Below are positions 42,900-50,428 of a stretch of DNA of 50,428 bases, piece by piece; position 1 is the stretch's first letter, and every line of letters starts with the position of its first letter. The translations under genes were made by a program, and so were the position numbers. This stretch comes from Planktomarina sp. (GTDB taxonomy: Bacteria; Pseudomonadota; Alphaproteobacteria; Rhodobacterales; Rhodobacteraceae): contig JAHDDS010000002.1 in NCBI GenBank assembly GCA_020629235.1, positions 45,797 through 96,224 of the forward strand. The letters run 5' to 3'. Below the pieces are notes generated by a model. The model searched no databases, was not told where the DNA came from, and saw only the letters and a list, made by a program, of their open reading frames with translations.

Positions 42900-42914
42900 C
42901 TTCGCAAAGCGAAG
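42900..42914 (+). terminator. Weak hairpin after tRNA-Leu
   Basis: CTTCGC-AAA-GCGAAG, a 6-bp stem with a 3-base loop, directly after the tRNA. No T tract, so it is at most a processing or weak termination signal. Confidence 0.35.
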
Positions 42915-43016
42915 CGGTGAGCCAGAGAACCAAACGTTTGCTGCAGTGGTTTGCAAAAACCGCGAAAGCAAACACAGCCCGCTTCGACCAATGAAGTGCG
43001 GCATCGGAACGTCTCA

Positions 43017-44189
43017 ATGACCCGCACAGCATCAATCATTGGCGCAGGCATCGGCGGTTTGTCCGCAGCCATTGCCTTGGCCCAAGCCGGATGGGATGTG
43101 CGTGTGTTCGAACGCCGCACGTCGCTGGTCGAAATGGGGGCCGGCATCCAAATGTCACCCAATGCGTGCAAGGTGCTGGACGCGTTGGGCTGCTTTGCCG
43201 CCGTGAAGGCCACGGCCTTTGCCCCCGACGCCATTGAAATGCGGATGGGGACGTCTGGTCGGCTTGTTTTCAGTTTGTCTTTGCGTCAGGCGGAACGCCG
43301 GTGGGGCGGGGCTTACCTGCATATCCATCGCGGGGATCTTTTGGCGGCCTTGGTGGATCGGGCAGGGCAACTCCCCGGCATCACCATTTCCACCAACATG
43401 ACCGCCCAAGCTGTGGACGACAGCACGGTATCTTTTGCCGATGGCACCCAGACCACGGCCGATCTTGTGGTGGTGGCTGATGGGATGAACAGCCGCTTGG
43501 CCCGGTCCTTGGTGAACGCACCGTCGCCTGAATTTTCCGGCTGCATCGCCTGGCGCACCACCGTGCCAATGGACCGTCTGACCACGGCGCCGCCTCCCAC
43601 GGCGTGCGCCTGGGTGGGGGCGGGCAAACACGCCGTGACGACGCGGATCAAATCTGGAACCGTCGCAAATTTTGTCGGCGTTGTGGAAACTGACCACCAG
43701 CCCCCCGAATCCTGGCGTCACACCGGCGATAGGGCGCGGGCCTTGGCGGACTTTGCAGGCTGGCACCCCACGTTGGTGGACATTCTGGATCGTGCCGATG
43801 ATTTGCATTGTTGGTCGTTGATGGAACGCACCCCGCTGCGCCATTGGGCGCGCGGAAACGCCGTTTTGCTGGGGGACGCGGCCCATCCGATGCTGCCGTC
43901 CATGGCCCAAGGGGCTGCCCAAGCCATGGAAGACGCTGTGGCCTTGGCGGCGTGTTTGGACTGGCAAGCGGACGTGGCCTTGGCGCTGAAAGATTTTCAG
44001 CAGACCCGCCAGCCGCGTGCCGCAAAAGTTCAGGCGTTGTCTGCGGCGAACTTGAAATTGTTCCACCGGGGCCACGTCTTGACGCAACTGGCCACCTATG
44101 GCCCTGCCGCCGTGGCCGCGCGCATCGCCCCAAGTCTGCTGCACCGACGCCAAGATTGGGTTTATGGCCACGACCCGCTTCACATTTAA
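43017..44189 (+). CDS. FAD-dependent aromatic monooxygenase (salicylate/3-hydroxybenzoate hydroxylase-like)
   Basis: A 390-residue class A flavin monooxygenase. FAD motifs are GAGIGGLSAAIALAQAG at the N-terminus, DLVVVADGMNSRLAR (the DG motif) near 155 and GDAAHPMLPSMAQGAAQAMEDA near 285, the last closely matching salicylate 1-hydroxylase and 3-hydroxybenzoate 6-hydroxylase enzymes. It uses NAD(P)H and O2; the substrate is not evident and no ring-cleavage gene is adjacent. ATG 43017 precedes the Rossmann motif by 10 residues. It is convergent with the FAD-GcvT gene, overlapping it by four bases. Confidence 0.85.
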   Translation: MTRTASIIGAGIGGLSAAIALAQAGWDVRVFERRTSLVEMGAGIQMSPNACKVLDALGCFAAVKATAFAPDAIEMRMGTSGRLVFSLSLRQAERRWGGAYLHIHRGDLLAALVDRAGQLPGITISTNMTAQAVDDSTVSFADGTQTTADLVVVADGMNSRLARSLVNAPSPEFSGCIAWRTTVPMDRLTTAPPPTACAWVGAGKHAVTTRIKSGTVANFVGVVETDHQPPESWRHTGDRARALADFAGWHPTLVDILDRADDLHCWSLMERTPLRHWARGNAVLLGDAAHPMLPSMAQGAAQAMEDAVALAACLDWQADVALALKDFQQTRQPRAAKVQALSAANLKLFHRGHVLTQLATYGPAAVAARIAPSLLHRRQDWVYGHDPLHI

Positions 44190-46567
44190 AGCAGGGGGGC
44201 TGTGATCCGCCGGGCGGGCAGGCGTTTGCCCAGAACTTCTATTTCGACAGCGACGGAATCTTCGGCCAAGTCTGTGGGCAAGAAGCCAAACGCAATGGAT
44301 TTGTCCGCGTGGTGGGAATACCCGCCTGATGTGCAGAACCCCACGACAGAGCCATCGAAAAATATCGGTTCATAGGCCACGATATCGGCATCAACGGCAT
44401 CCACTTCGAACACGCAAAGTGTCTTGGTGGGGCGATCTGCTTCCGCGGCCGATCTGCCAATGAAATCAACGTCTTTCTTAAAATTGATGAAGCGGTCCAA
44501 TCCGGTTTCGGCCGCCGTGTAATCGGGCGAAAATTCCCGCATCCAGGAGCCGAAGAACCGGTCCAACCGCAGCGACATCATGGCCCGCATACCGAACGGT
44601 CGCATGTCAAACGGCTGGCCCGCGGCCCACAGCACTTCCCACAAATGGCGCTGTGACATGGCGTCGGTGAATATTTCAAAGCCCAAATCCCCAGTATAGC
44701 TGACCCGCTGCACAATGCAGTCCGCGGCCCCAACCTGCATGCGTGCGACGTCCAGAAACTTCATCGCCGTGACGTCAAAACCGGTACAGGCAGCCAGCAC
44801 TTTGGTGGCGTTGGGTCCTGCGACCTGAAAGCCCGTGCGTTGGTCAGACAGGTTCATCAGACGCACATCAGGCCCGGGGTTTTGGTCGAACCACCGCAAA
44901 TGGAATGCTTGACTGCCATAGCTGGCGGTCAACTGGAATTCATCATCTTCCAGGCAAGATACGGTGAAATCGCCGATGATTTTGCCCCTGGGGGACAGCA
45001 TCGGGTTCAAGGCCAAGCGCCCTGGCCCAGGGATGCGGCCTGCCATGATCCGGTCCAACCAGGCGCGCGCGCCGGGACCCGTGACCGCGAATTTGGAAAA
45101 ATTATGGACCTCGTTTATGCCGACGCTGTTGCGTACGGCCAATACCTCGCGCCGGGTGGCGTCCCATGCGTTCGACCTGCGAAAGGACGGGGTTTCAAAG
45201 CGGGGTTCGTCGCCTTGGGCAAAATAGTTCGGCACTTCCAAGCCATACTGCGCGCCCCACACGGCCCCCATGGCATCGAATGTGTCGTACATGGGCGTGC
45301 GGCGGATGCCCCGGGCGGCAGGCAGTTCTTCGTTGGGATAAGACACGGAAAACCGCCGTTGGTAATTTTCAATGACTTTGGGCACCGTGTATCCCGGCGT
45401 GATCCAAGGCCCAAAGCGGGCCACGTCCATGGCCGATACATCGCGATCCGGTTCGCCATCCACCATCCATTGGGCCAAGGTCAGCCCCACGCCGCCCCCT
45501 TGACTGAACCCCGCCATCACCGCGCAGGCGGACCAGTAATTGCGCATGCCTGGCACAGGCCCCACCAATGGGTTGCCGTCCGGGGCAAAGGTGAAGGGGC
45601 CGTGGATCACCCGTTTCACACCCGCCCGTTCCAAAGCTGGGAAGCGTTTGTAGGCGAAAGCGATGCTGTCTTCGATTTTGTCAAAATCGTCCGCCAGCAA
45701 TTCCTGACCAAAATCCCACGATGTGCCCCCCACGGCCCAAGGGCGGCAACTCTGTTCGTAAAAGCCGATGCACAGGCCACGCCCTTCTTGGCGCAGATAT
45801 GATTCCCCCGCCGGGTCCATGACGTGGGGGTGTTCGCCGCCCGCGTCGATGATGGCTGCAATCTCGGGCACGTCTTCGGTGATCAGATACTGATGTTCCA
45901 TGGGCAGCAGCGGGAAATATACGCCCGCCATGGCCCCCACTTCACGCGCCCACAACCCGCCCGCGTTTACCAGGTGTTCAGTGTGGATCGTGCCGTTGTT
46001 TGTCACTACGTCCCATGACCCGTCCGGGCGTTGGGTGGTGGCGGTCACCATGGTGTGGGTTTCGATCGTCGCACCCCCCATTTTGGCCGCTTTGGCATAG
46101 GCATGGGTGGTGCCATAGGGGTCCAAGTGCCCATCCAGCGGATCGTAAAGCCCACCGATCACGCCATCCACATTGGTGACAGGCGCAATTTTCTTGATCT
46201 CTGCCGGGCTGACGATTTCGGTTTCCAGGCCCATGTATCGGTGCTTGGCCCGTTCCGCCACCAGCATATCCATCCGGTCTTGGTCGCCCGCCAGGGTGAT
46301 GCCGCCGACGTGGTGCAACCCGCAAGACTGTCCGGTTAATTCTTCCAACTCGCGGTACAGCTTGATGGTGTACCCCTGCAGGGCCGCCATATTCGTGTCG
46401 CCGTTCAGCGTATGAAACCCGCCCGCTGCGTGCCAGGTGGATCCCGATGTCAGTTCGGACCGTTCCACCAACATCACATCTGACCACCCCAGCTTGGTCA
46501 GGTGGTAAAGAACCGAACATCCCACAACGCCGCCGCCGATGATCAAGACTTGGGTGGTGGTTTTCAT
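44186..46567 (-). CDS. FAD-GcvT oxidoreductase, dimethylglycine/sarcosine dehydrogenase-like (copy 1)
   Basis: A 793-residue two-domain enzyme. The N-half (1-400) is a DAO-type flavin domain with GGGVVGCS at 11-18 and STWHAAG, whose His46 corresponds to the histidine carrying covalent FAD in dimethylglycine dehydrogenase. The C-half (about 420-793) is GcvT/folate binding, with GDFTVSCLEDDEFQL and VSYTGDLGFEIF. Such enzymes demethylate N-methylated glycine derivatives and pass the methyl group to tetrahydrofolate. The ATG at 46567 has AGAGG 7 bases upstream; the ORF reading further upstream is discarded. It is divergent from a paralogue at 46709. Confidence 0.85.
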   Translation of the reverse strand: MKTTTQVLIIGGGVVGCSVLYHLTKLGWSDVMLVERSELTSGSTWHAAGGFHTLNGDTNMAALQGYTIKLYRELEELTGQSCGLHHVGGITLAGDQDRMDMLVAERAKHRYMGLETEIVSPAEIKKIAPVTNVDGVIGGLYDPLDGHLDPYGTTHAYAKAAKMGGATIETHTMVTATTQRPDGSWDVVTNNGTIHTEHLVNAGGLWAREVGAMAGVYFPLLPMEHQYLITEDVPEIAAIIDAGGEHPHVMDPAGESYLRQEGRGLCIGFYEQSCRPWAVGGTSWDFGQELLADDFDKIEDSIAFAYKRFPALERAGVKRVIHGPFTFAPDGNPLVGPVPGMRNYWSACAVMAGFSQGGGVGLTLAQWMVDGEPDRDVSAMDVARFGPWITPGYTVPKVIENYQRRFSVSYPNEELPAARGIRRTPMYDTFDAMGAVWGAQYGLEVPNYFAQGDEPRFETPSFRRSNAWDATRREVLAVRNSVGINEVHNFSKFAVTGPGARAWLDRIMAGRIPGPGRLALNPMLSPRGKIIGDFTVSCLEDDEFQLTASYGSQAFHLRWFDQNPGPDVRLMNLSDQRTGFQVAGPNATKVLAACTGFDVTAMKFLDVARMQVGAADCIVQRVSYTGDLGFEIFTDAMSQRHLWEVLWAAGQPFDMRPFGMRAMMSLRLDRFFGSWMREFSPDYTAAETGLDRFINFKKDVDFIGRSAAEADRPTKTLCVFEVDAVDADIVAYEPIFFDGSVVGFCTSGGYSHHADKSIAFGFLPTDLAEDSVAVEIEVLGKRLPARRITAPLL

Positions 46568-46708
46568 GGGGGCACCTCTGATGATTTTGATCAGTCTAGG
46601 CCTCAAGTTTTTGGCAGTGGCGCGAAATGCGACATGATTGGTCGTCTTGGGGCAAATGAATGATTTTGCCTTGGGGGATGCTGAGCGTAAGCCAAAGCGG
46701 AGCAGTCC
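46568..46708. promoter_or_regulatory. Divergent intergenic region between two FAD-GcvT paralogues
   Basis: The 141 bases must hold both promoters. I see no clear -35/-10 pair and no strong palindrome. It contains GATGATTTTGATCAGT near 46577, a TGATC-centred partial inverted repeat. Confidence 0.4.
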
Positions 46709-49129
46709 ATGAAATCCCATGCCCAAGCTGTTGTCATCGGGGGCGGCGTCATCGGTTGTTCGATCCTGTATCACCTGACGAAACTTGGGTGGACTGACGT
46801 GGTGCTGCTGGAACGCGACGAACTGACATCAGGGTCCACTTGGCATGCAGCGGCCAATATTCATGGGCTGCATGACAGCACAAACATCAGCCGAATACAG
46901 CATTACACAATGCAATTGTACAACGATCTGGAAGCGGAAACGGGTCAAAGCTGCGGCGTGTTTCAACCCGGATCTTTATATTTGGCCCAGACCGAGGCGC
47001 GCGAACACCAGCTGCGCCTGCAAGCGGCCAAGGCCAAACTGTACGGCATGAATTTCCATGAAATCAGCCGGGACGAAGCAGAACGTCTGCATCCTTTGAC
47101 CAACTTCGACGGCATCCGTTGCATCATGTTTGAACCCGACGGCGGCAACGTGGATCCATCCGGCGTCACCAACGCCTATGCCACAGGTGCGCGCCAGAAC
47201 GGTGCGGAGATTCATCGCTTCACACCCGTGACCGCCACCGAACAGCAGCCCGATGGAAGCTGGATTGTGCGTACGCCCAAGGGTGACATCCACACCGATT
47301 GGGTGGTGAACGCCGCCGGGTTGTGGGGCAGGGAAGTCGCCGCCCTGGCGGGGATTGAACTGCCATTGCAACCCACCGAACATCAGTACTTCGTCACCGA
47401 AACCATCCCAGAAATCGCGGCCATGGACCGCCGCCTGCCGTCTGTGGCGGATCGAGATGGGGAATATTACTTGCGCCAGGAAGGCCAGGGGTTGTTGATC
47501 GGGGCCTATGAAAAAGACCTGAAGTTTTGGGCCGAAAACGGCACGCCTTTGGATTTCGCCCACGATCTGTTCCCAGACGATCTGGAACGGATTGAAGACA
47601 ACATGATGCGGGCCATTGACCGGGTGCCTGCTGTGGGGACTGCCGGGATCAAGCGGGTCATCAACGGTCCGATGATCTGGTCACCCGATTCCAACGTACT
47701 GTTTGGCCCGCACCCTGATTTGCGCAATTACTTTTGCTGCAATGGTATCATCCCAGGCTTTTCCCAGTCTGGGGGCATGGGCCTGCAATCGGCCCAATGG
47801 ATCGTGGAAGGCGAAAGCCAATACGACATGTTCGCCTGGGACGTGGCGCGGTTTGGGGCATGGGCCGACAAACCCTTCACCAAGGCGCGGGTGGGGGACC
47901 AATACGCCAAACGCTTTGCCATCCATTATCCCAACGAAGAACGCAGCGCGGGTCGACCTGTGCGCACCCGGCCCGTGTACGAATTGCAGAAATCGTTGGG
48001 GGGCGTCTTTGGGCTGAATTATGGCTGGGAACATCCGCAGTGGTTTTCGGACACGCCCGGGACAAAAGACACCAATGGGTTTACGCGCCAAAATTGGTTT
48101 GAACCGGTGGGCCAAGAATGCCGCATGCTGCGGGATCGCGCGGGCATCATCGATATTTCCAACTTTGCGAAGTACCATGCGTCGGGCGCAGGGGCCTCCA
48201 ATTGGCTGGATTCCATCTTTGCCAACACCATGCCCAAGACGGTGGGGCGGTCGTGCCTGACGCCGTTGATCGGGGTGCGCGGTGGGATCGCGGGGGACTT
48301 CACTGTCACCAAACTGGCGGATGATGAATTCATGATCATCGGGTCGGGCATGGCGGAACGATATCACCAGCGGTTCTGGGCCATGGTGCCCCAGCCAGAC
48401 ACGGTCACGTTTGAAAGCCGAACGGAAAGCTGGTGTGGGTTCAACGTCGCGGGGCCAAAGTCGCGCGACATGCTGCAACGTATGACCAACACGTCGCTGG
48501 CCACAGCGGATTTCCCTTTTATGCGGTCCAAGATGATCGAATTGGGCGGCGTGGAATGCCTGGCCCTGCGCGTGTCCTTCACCGGTGATTTGGGGTGGGA
48601 ACTGCATTGCCGCACCGAAGACCAATTGGCGCTGTATCAAGCGTTGTTGGCAGCGGGGCAGGACGTGGGCGCAGGCCCGGTGGGCGCACGGGCGTTGATG
48701 TCGCTGCGTGTGGAAAAAGGATATGGATCCTGGTCGCGCGAATACAGCCCGGAATACTGGCCCCAAGAAGTGGGGTTTGCGCCGTTGGTGAAGGATGCAA
48801 AGAAAGATTTCTTACATAAAGACGCATACTTGGCGATCAAAGATAATCCCAAACGTGAAGTGCTGTCGATCCTGCATATCCTGGACACACCGCACAATGC
48901 AGATGCCACAGGCGGAGAGCCGATCTTCGATTTGGACGGCAACGGCTTGGGGCGTGTTACCTCCGGCACGTATGGATATACAGTCGATATGTCCTTGGCG
49001 TTGGGGTACTTGAAACCCCATGTCAAATCAGGCACGCAGGTCGACGTGATGATCTTGGGCCAACCGCACCGTGCCATGGTTTTGGCGGAACCGCCATTTG
49101 ATCCCAAAGGCGAACGGTTGCGCGCTTAA
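46709..49129 (+). CDS. FAD-GcvT oxidoreductase, dimethylglycine/sarcosine dehydrogenase-like (copy 2)
   Basis: An 806-residue paralogue of the divergent neighbour: GGGVIGCS at 11-18, STWHAAA with His46, QSCGVFQPGSLYLA near 88, and a C-half GcvT domain with GDFTVTKLADDEFMI and VSFTGDLGWELH. The first 46 residues are nearly identical in layout to copy 1, but later residues differ, so the substrates may differ. An N-methylated glycine or betaine-derived compound is likely. ATG 46709 is preceded by AGCGGAGCAG. The stop overlaps the convergent SMR gene by four bases. Confidence 0.85.
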   Translation: MKSHAQAVVIGGGVIGCSILYHLTKLGWTDVVLLERDELTSGSTWHAAANIHGLHDSTNISRIQHYTMQLYNDLEAETGQSCGVFQPGSLYLAQTEAREHQLRLQAAKAKLYGMNFHEISRDEAERLHPLTNFDGIRCIMFEPDGGNVDPSGVTNAYATGARQNGAEIHRFTPVTATEQQPDGSWIVRTPKGDIHTDWVVNAAGLWGREVAALAGIELPLQPTEHQYFVTETIPEIAAMDRRLPSVADRDGEYYLRQEGQGLLIGAYEKDLKFWAENGTPLDFAHDLFPDDLERIEDNMMRAIDRVPAVGTAGIKRVINGPMIWSPDSNVLFGPHPDLRNYFCCNGIIPGFSQSGGMGLQSAQWIVEGESQYDMFAWDVARFGAWADKPFTKARVGDQYAKRFAIHYPNEERSAGRPVRTRPVYELQKSLGGVFGLNYGWEHPQWFSDTPGTKDTNGFTRQNWFEPVGQECRMLRDRAGIIDISNFAKYHASGAGASNWLDSIFANTMPKTVGRSCLTPLIGVRGGIAGDFTVTKLADDEFMIIGSGMAERYHQRFWAMVPQPDTVTFESRTESWCGFNVAGPKSRDMLQRMTNTSLATADFPFMRSKMIELGGVECLALRVSFTGDLGWELHCRTEDQLALYQALLAAGQDVGAGPVGARALMSLRVEKGYGSWSREYSPEYWPQEVGFAPLVKDAKKDFLHKDAYLAIKDNPKREVLSILHILDTPHNADATGGEPIFDLDGNGLGRVTSGTYGYTVDMSLALGYLKPHVKSGTQVDVMILGQPHRAMVLAEPPFDPKGERLRA

Positions 49130-49461
49130 TGCGCGGCGGAGTTGGAAAATACGTTGATCACCACCACGCCCGCCACGATCAGGCCAATCCCAATCAGGGC
49201 GGGAATATCAAGTTTTTGCCCGAAGACCACAAAGCCGATCAGGGTGATGGTCACGATCCCAAGCCCCGCCCAAATGGCATAGACAATGCCCACTGGCATG
49301 ACTTTCAGCACCAGTGACATGAAGAAAAGTGCGGTGACAAAGCACAGGATGCCGATGGCAGACGGCACCAGCTTGGTGAACCCCTGGCTGACATTGATGG
49401 CAGACGTGCCCACAACTTCGAACAAGATTGCTAAGATCAAAAAGACGTAGTGGGTGGGCAT
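49126..49461 (-). CDS. SMR family multidrug/cation efflux protein (EmrE-like)
   Basis: A 111-residue, four-TM small multidrug resistance protein. The essential membrane-embedded glutamate is Glu15 (ILAILFEVVGTSAI), matching EmrE Glu14. AIWAGLGIVTITLIGFVVFGQKLD is the conserved TM3 motif. AYAIWxG is retained as VYAIWAG. It exports quaternary cations with proton antiport as a dimer. It lies just after a FAD-GcvT gene that may handle methylated amines, so a betaine-like or quaternary-amine substrate is possible; this is inference. Confidence 0.9.
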   Translation of the reverse strand: MPTHYVFLILAILFEVVGTSAINVSQGFTKLVPSAIGILCFVTALFFMSLVLKVMPVGIVYAIWAGLGIVTITLIGFVVFGQKLDIPALIGIGLIVAGVVVINVFSNSAAH

Positions 49462-49507
49462 GGTTTTGATCCTTCACCTTCAGGCCAGCGGCCCAAAATG
49501 CTTGTTT

Positions 49508-50131
49508 TCAGGCGATGTATCTGTCCCGCCTGTGGTTCAGGATAATTGTGATGTTCAACACCACCACGCCCGCCAGCGACCAGGCCAAGACGGTGAACGG
49601 CAAAAACACCGCCGCCACCGCGAACAATGCGATGTCAAACAGCAGCTGTACTGTTCCGGCCTGCATCCAGCCGCGATCTTGCGCGTACAGCGCCAAGATG
49701 CCGATGCCGCCCAAAGATCCGCCGTGGCGGAAAATTGCGATTAAGCCGACGCTTGTGACCACAGCGAAGGTGATTACCCCCAATGCGGGATGAAGCGCAG
49801 CTATGGCGAAATGGGGCGGCAAAAGCGCCGATGCCGCACCGACACCTGCCACGCAGACAAGGCTTTTCACAGTGAAGGCCCAGCCCATTTTGCGCGCACC
49901 GAAAATGTAAAACGGCAGGCTGATGGCAACGAACAGGGCAGCAAAGGGCAGGCCGGTCATCAACGCCACCACCATGGCCAGCCCAGCGATTTGGCCGGTG
50001 AACAGCCCAAGCCCTGCCAGCAGATGCAGCCCAAGCCAGCACAACACCACGCCGCTGCCCAGGCCCAGCACGTCTTCGTACCAGCGGTGTTTGATGGCGT
50101 CGGGATCGATCAGGGGGATATTTGTCGGCAT
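49508..50131 (-). CDS. YitT-like membrane protein
   Basis: A 207-residue protein with about five TM helices that resembles YitT/YczE-type proteins. GLHLLAGLGLFTGQIAGLAMVVALMTGLPFAALFVAISLPFY near residue 35-75 contains the family's G-x-TGG-like turn (FTGQIAGLA). The loop FRHGGSLGGIGILALYAQDR is the conserved substrate-like turn. The C-terminal cytoplasmic domain of YitT is missing. Function is unknown, possibly amino-acid related transport. Confidence 0.72.
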   Translation of the reverse strand: MPTNIPLIDPDAIKHRWYEDVLGLGSGVVLCWLGLHLLAGLGLFTGQIAGLAMVVALMTGLPFAALFVAISLPFYIFGARKMGWAFTVKSLVCVAGVGAASALLPPHFAIAALHPALGVITFAVVTSVGLIAIFRHGGSLGGIGILALYAQDRGWMQAGTVQLLFDIALFAVAAVFLPFTVLAWSLAGVVVLNITIILNHRRDRYIA

Positions 50132-50155
50132 AGGTCAACAATAGTGACCTATGCC

Positions 50156-50185
50156 AAAATGGAAAGGGCCGCCCTAAGGCGACCC
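50156..50185 (-). terminator. Intrinsic terminator after icd
   Basis: On the minus strand an 8-bp stem (GGGTCGCC with GGCGGCCC, one U-G wobble) with a 4-base loop, followed by a T-rich tract (TTTCCATTTT). It lies 22 bases after the icd stop. Confidence 0.72.
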
Positions 50186-50207
50186 CAAGTCTTGGTTTGC
50201 GGCGGCG

Positions 50208-50428
50208 TTACATTGCCGCGTTCAGGTTTTCGTCGATCTTTTCCAGGAACCCTTCGGTGGTCAGCCATTTCTGATCTGGACCCACCAGCAGCGCCAAGTC
50301 TTTGGTCATGAAGCCGCTTTCCACGGTGTCCACGATCACCTTTTCCAGCGTTTCCGCGAATTTCATCAGCTGTGCGTTGTCGTCCAATTTGGCGCGGTGC
50401 TTCAGCCCGCCGGTCCAGGCAAAGATGG
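50208..50428 (-). CDS. icd: NADP-dependent isocitrate dehydrogenase, C-terminal part
   Basis: The last 72 codons plus TAA at the window edge; the gene continues beyond 50428. The end of the protein reads ...IFAWTGGLKHRAKLD, MTKDLALLVGPDQKWL and ...KIDENLNAAM, which is the C-terminus of eukaryote-like homodimeric NADP isocitrate dehydrogenase common in Rhodobacterales. It converts isocitrate to 2-oxoglutarate in the TCA cycle. An intrinsic terminator follows. Confidence 0.92.
   Translation of the reverse strand, partial: IFAWTGGLKHRAKLDDNAQLMKFAETLEKVIVDTVESGFMTKDLALLVGPDQKWLTTEGFLEKIDENLNAAM

Noticed and set aside
42809-42914. tRNA-Leu 3' end as an integration site
   Set aside because: No integrase nearby and no direct repeat of the tRNA end noticed; flanking genes look native.

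Overview
The window is a gene-dense, moderately high-GC chromosomal segment of an alphaproteobacterium, most likely a Rhodobacterales (Roseobacter-group) marine bacterium. The clues are the order rplU-rpmA-(LysE exporter)-obgE-proB-proA-chpT, ribosomal protein L21 with a long C-terminal helix-hairpin-helix extension, a DUF5337-type small membrane protein of the kind found in Rhodobacterales nuo clusters, birA-coaX-rnj, olsB-olsA ornithine-lipid genes, heme A synthase, sulfopyruvate decarboxylase, and two FAD-GcvT (dimethylglycine/sarcosine dehydrogenase-like) enzymes. No insertion sequence, phage gene, CRISPR array or rRNA was seen. No gene-free stretch reaches 300 bases; the longest (592-889, 298 bases) holds a terminator and a possible operator.

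Layout. 1-650: end of a comDE-like sulfopyruvate decarboxylase operon, closed by a clean intrinsic terminator. 890-4705: sugar (probably inositol) ABC transporter plus iolB. 4772-9919: leucine/isovalerate catabolism (ivd, a Cys-rich secreted protein, mccB, mccA), with the usual hydratase and lyase genes absent. 10024-12774: six small genes, mostly envelope or membrane proteins. Two of them (a two-TM protein with the NuoE/L21-type HHH domain, and the DUF5337 protein) normally belong to nuo (complex I) clusters. 12981-16516: intact NuoL-like and NuoM-like genes that have lost almost every ionisable proton-channel residue. 16524-21457: birA, coaX, rnj, argS. 21531-27940: tRNA-Ser, DUF2059 protein, rplU, rpmA, LysE exporter, obgE, proB, proA. 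27942-37143: chpT (minus), olsB-olsA, a ThiE-like gene (minus), trmJ, ctaA, an M32 carboxypeptidase, gyrA (minus). 37369-39428: secreted PepSY-like protein, membrane-anchored LuxR-type regulator, dsbB and a DedA/YqaA protein (both minus). 39612-44189: TRAP transporter dctPQM, tRNA-Leu, FAD monooxygenase. 44186-49129: two divergent FAD-GcvT paralogues. 49126-50428: SMR transporter, YitT-like protein and the end of icd, all minus.

The most interesting region is about 10.4-16.5 kb. It looks like a nuo operon from which every redox subunit and nuoA/H/J/K/N have gone. What remains is nuo-associated accessory genes and a NuoL/NuoM pair whose membrane scaffold is preserved but whose proton path is erased. 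Both frames are full length, with translational coupling and a clean 7-base junction to birA. That argues for selection on a non-pumping membrane assembly rather than simple decay. Whether the genome has another complex I cannot be seen from here.

Other links between genes: BirA made here would biotinylate MccA made 7 kb upstream; OlsB then OlsA make ornithine lipid in two steps; ProB and ProA catalyse the first two steps of proline synthesis; ChpT is the phosphotransfer hub of the CtrA cell-cycle relay.
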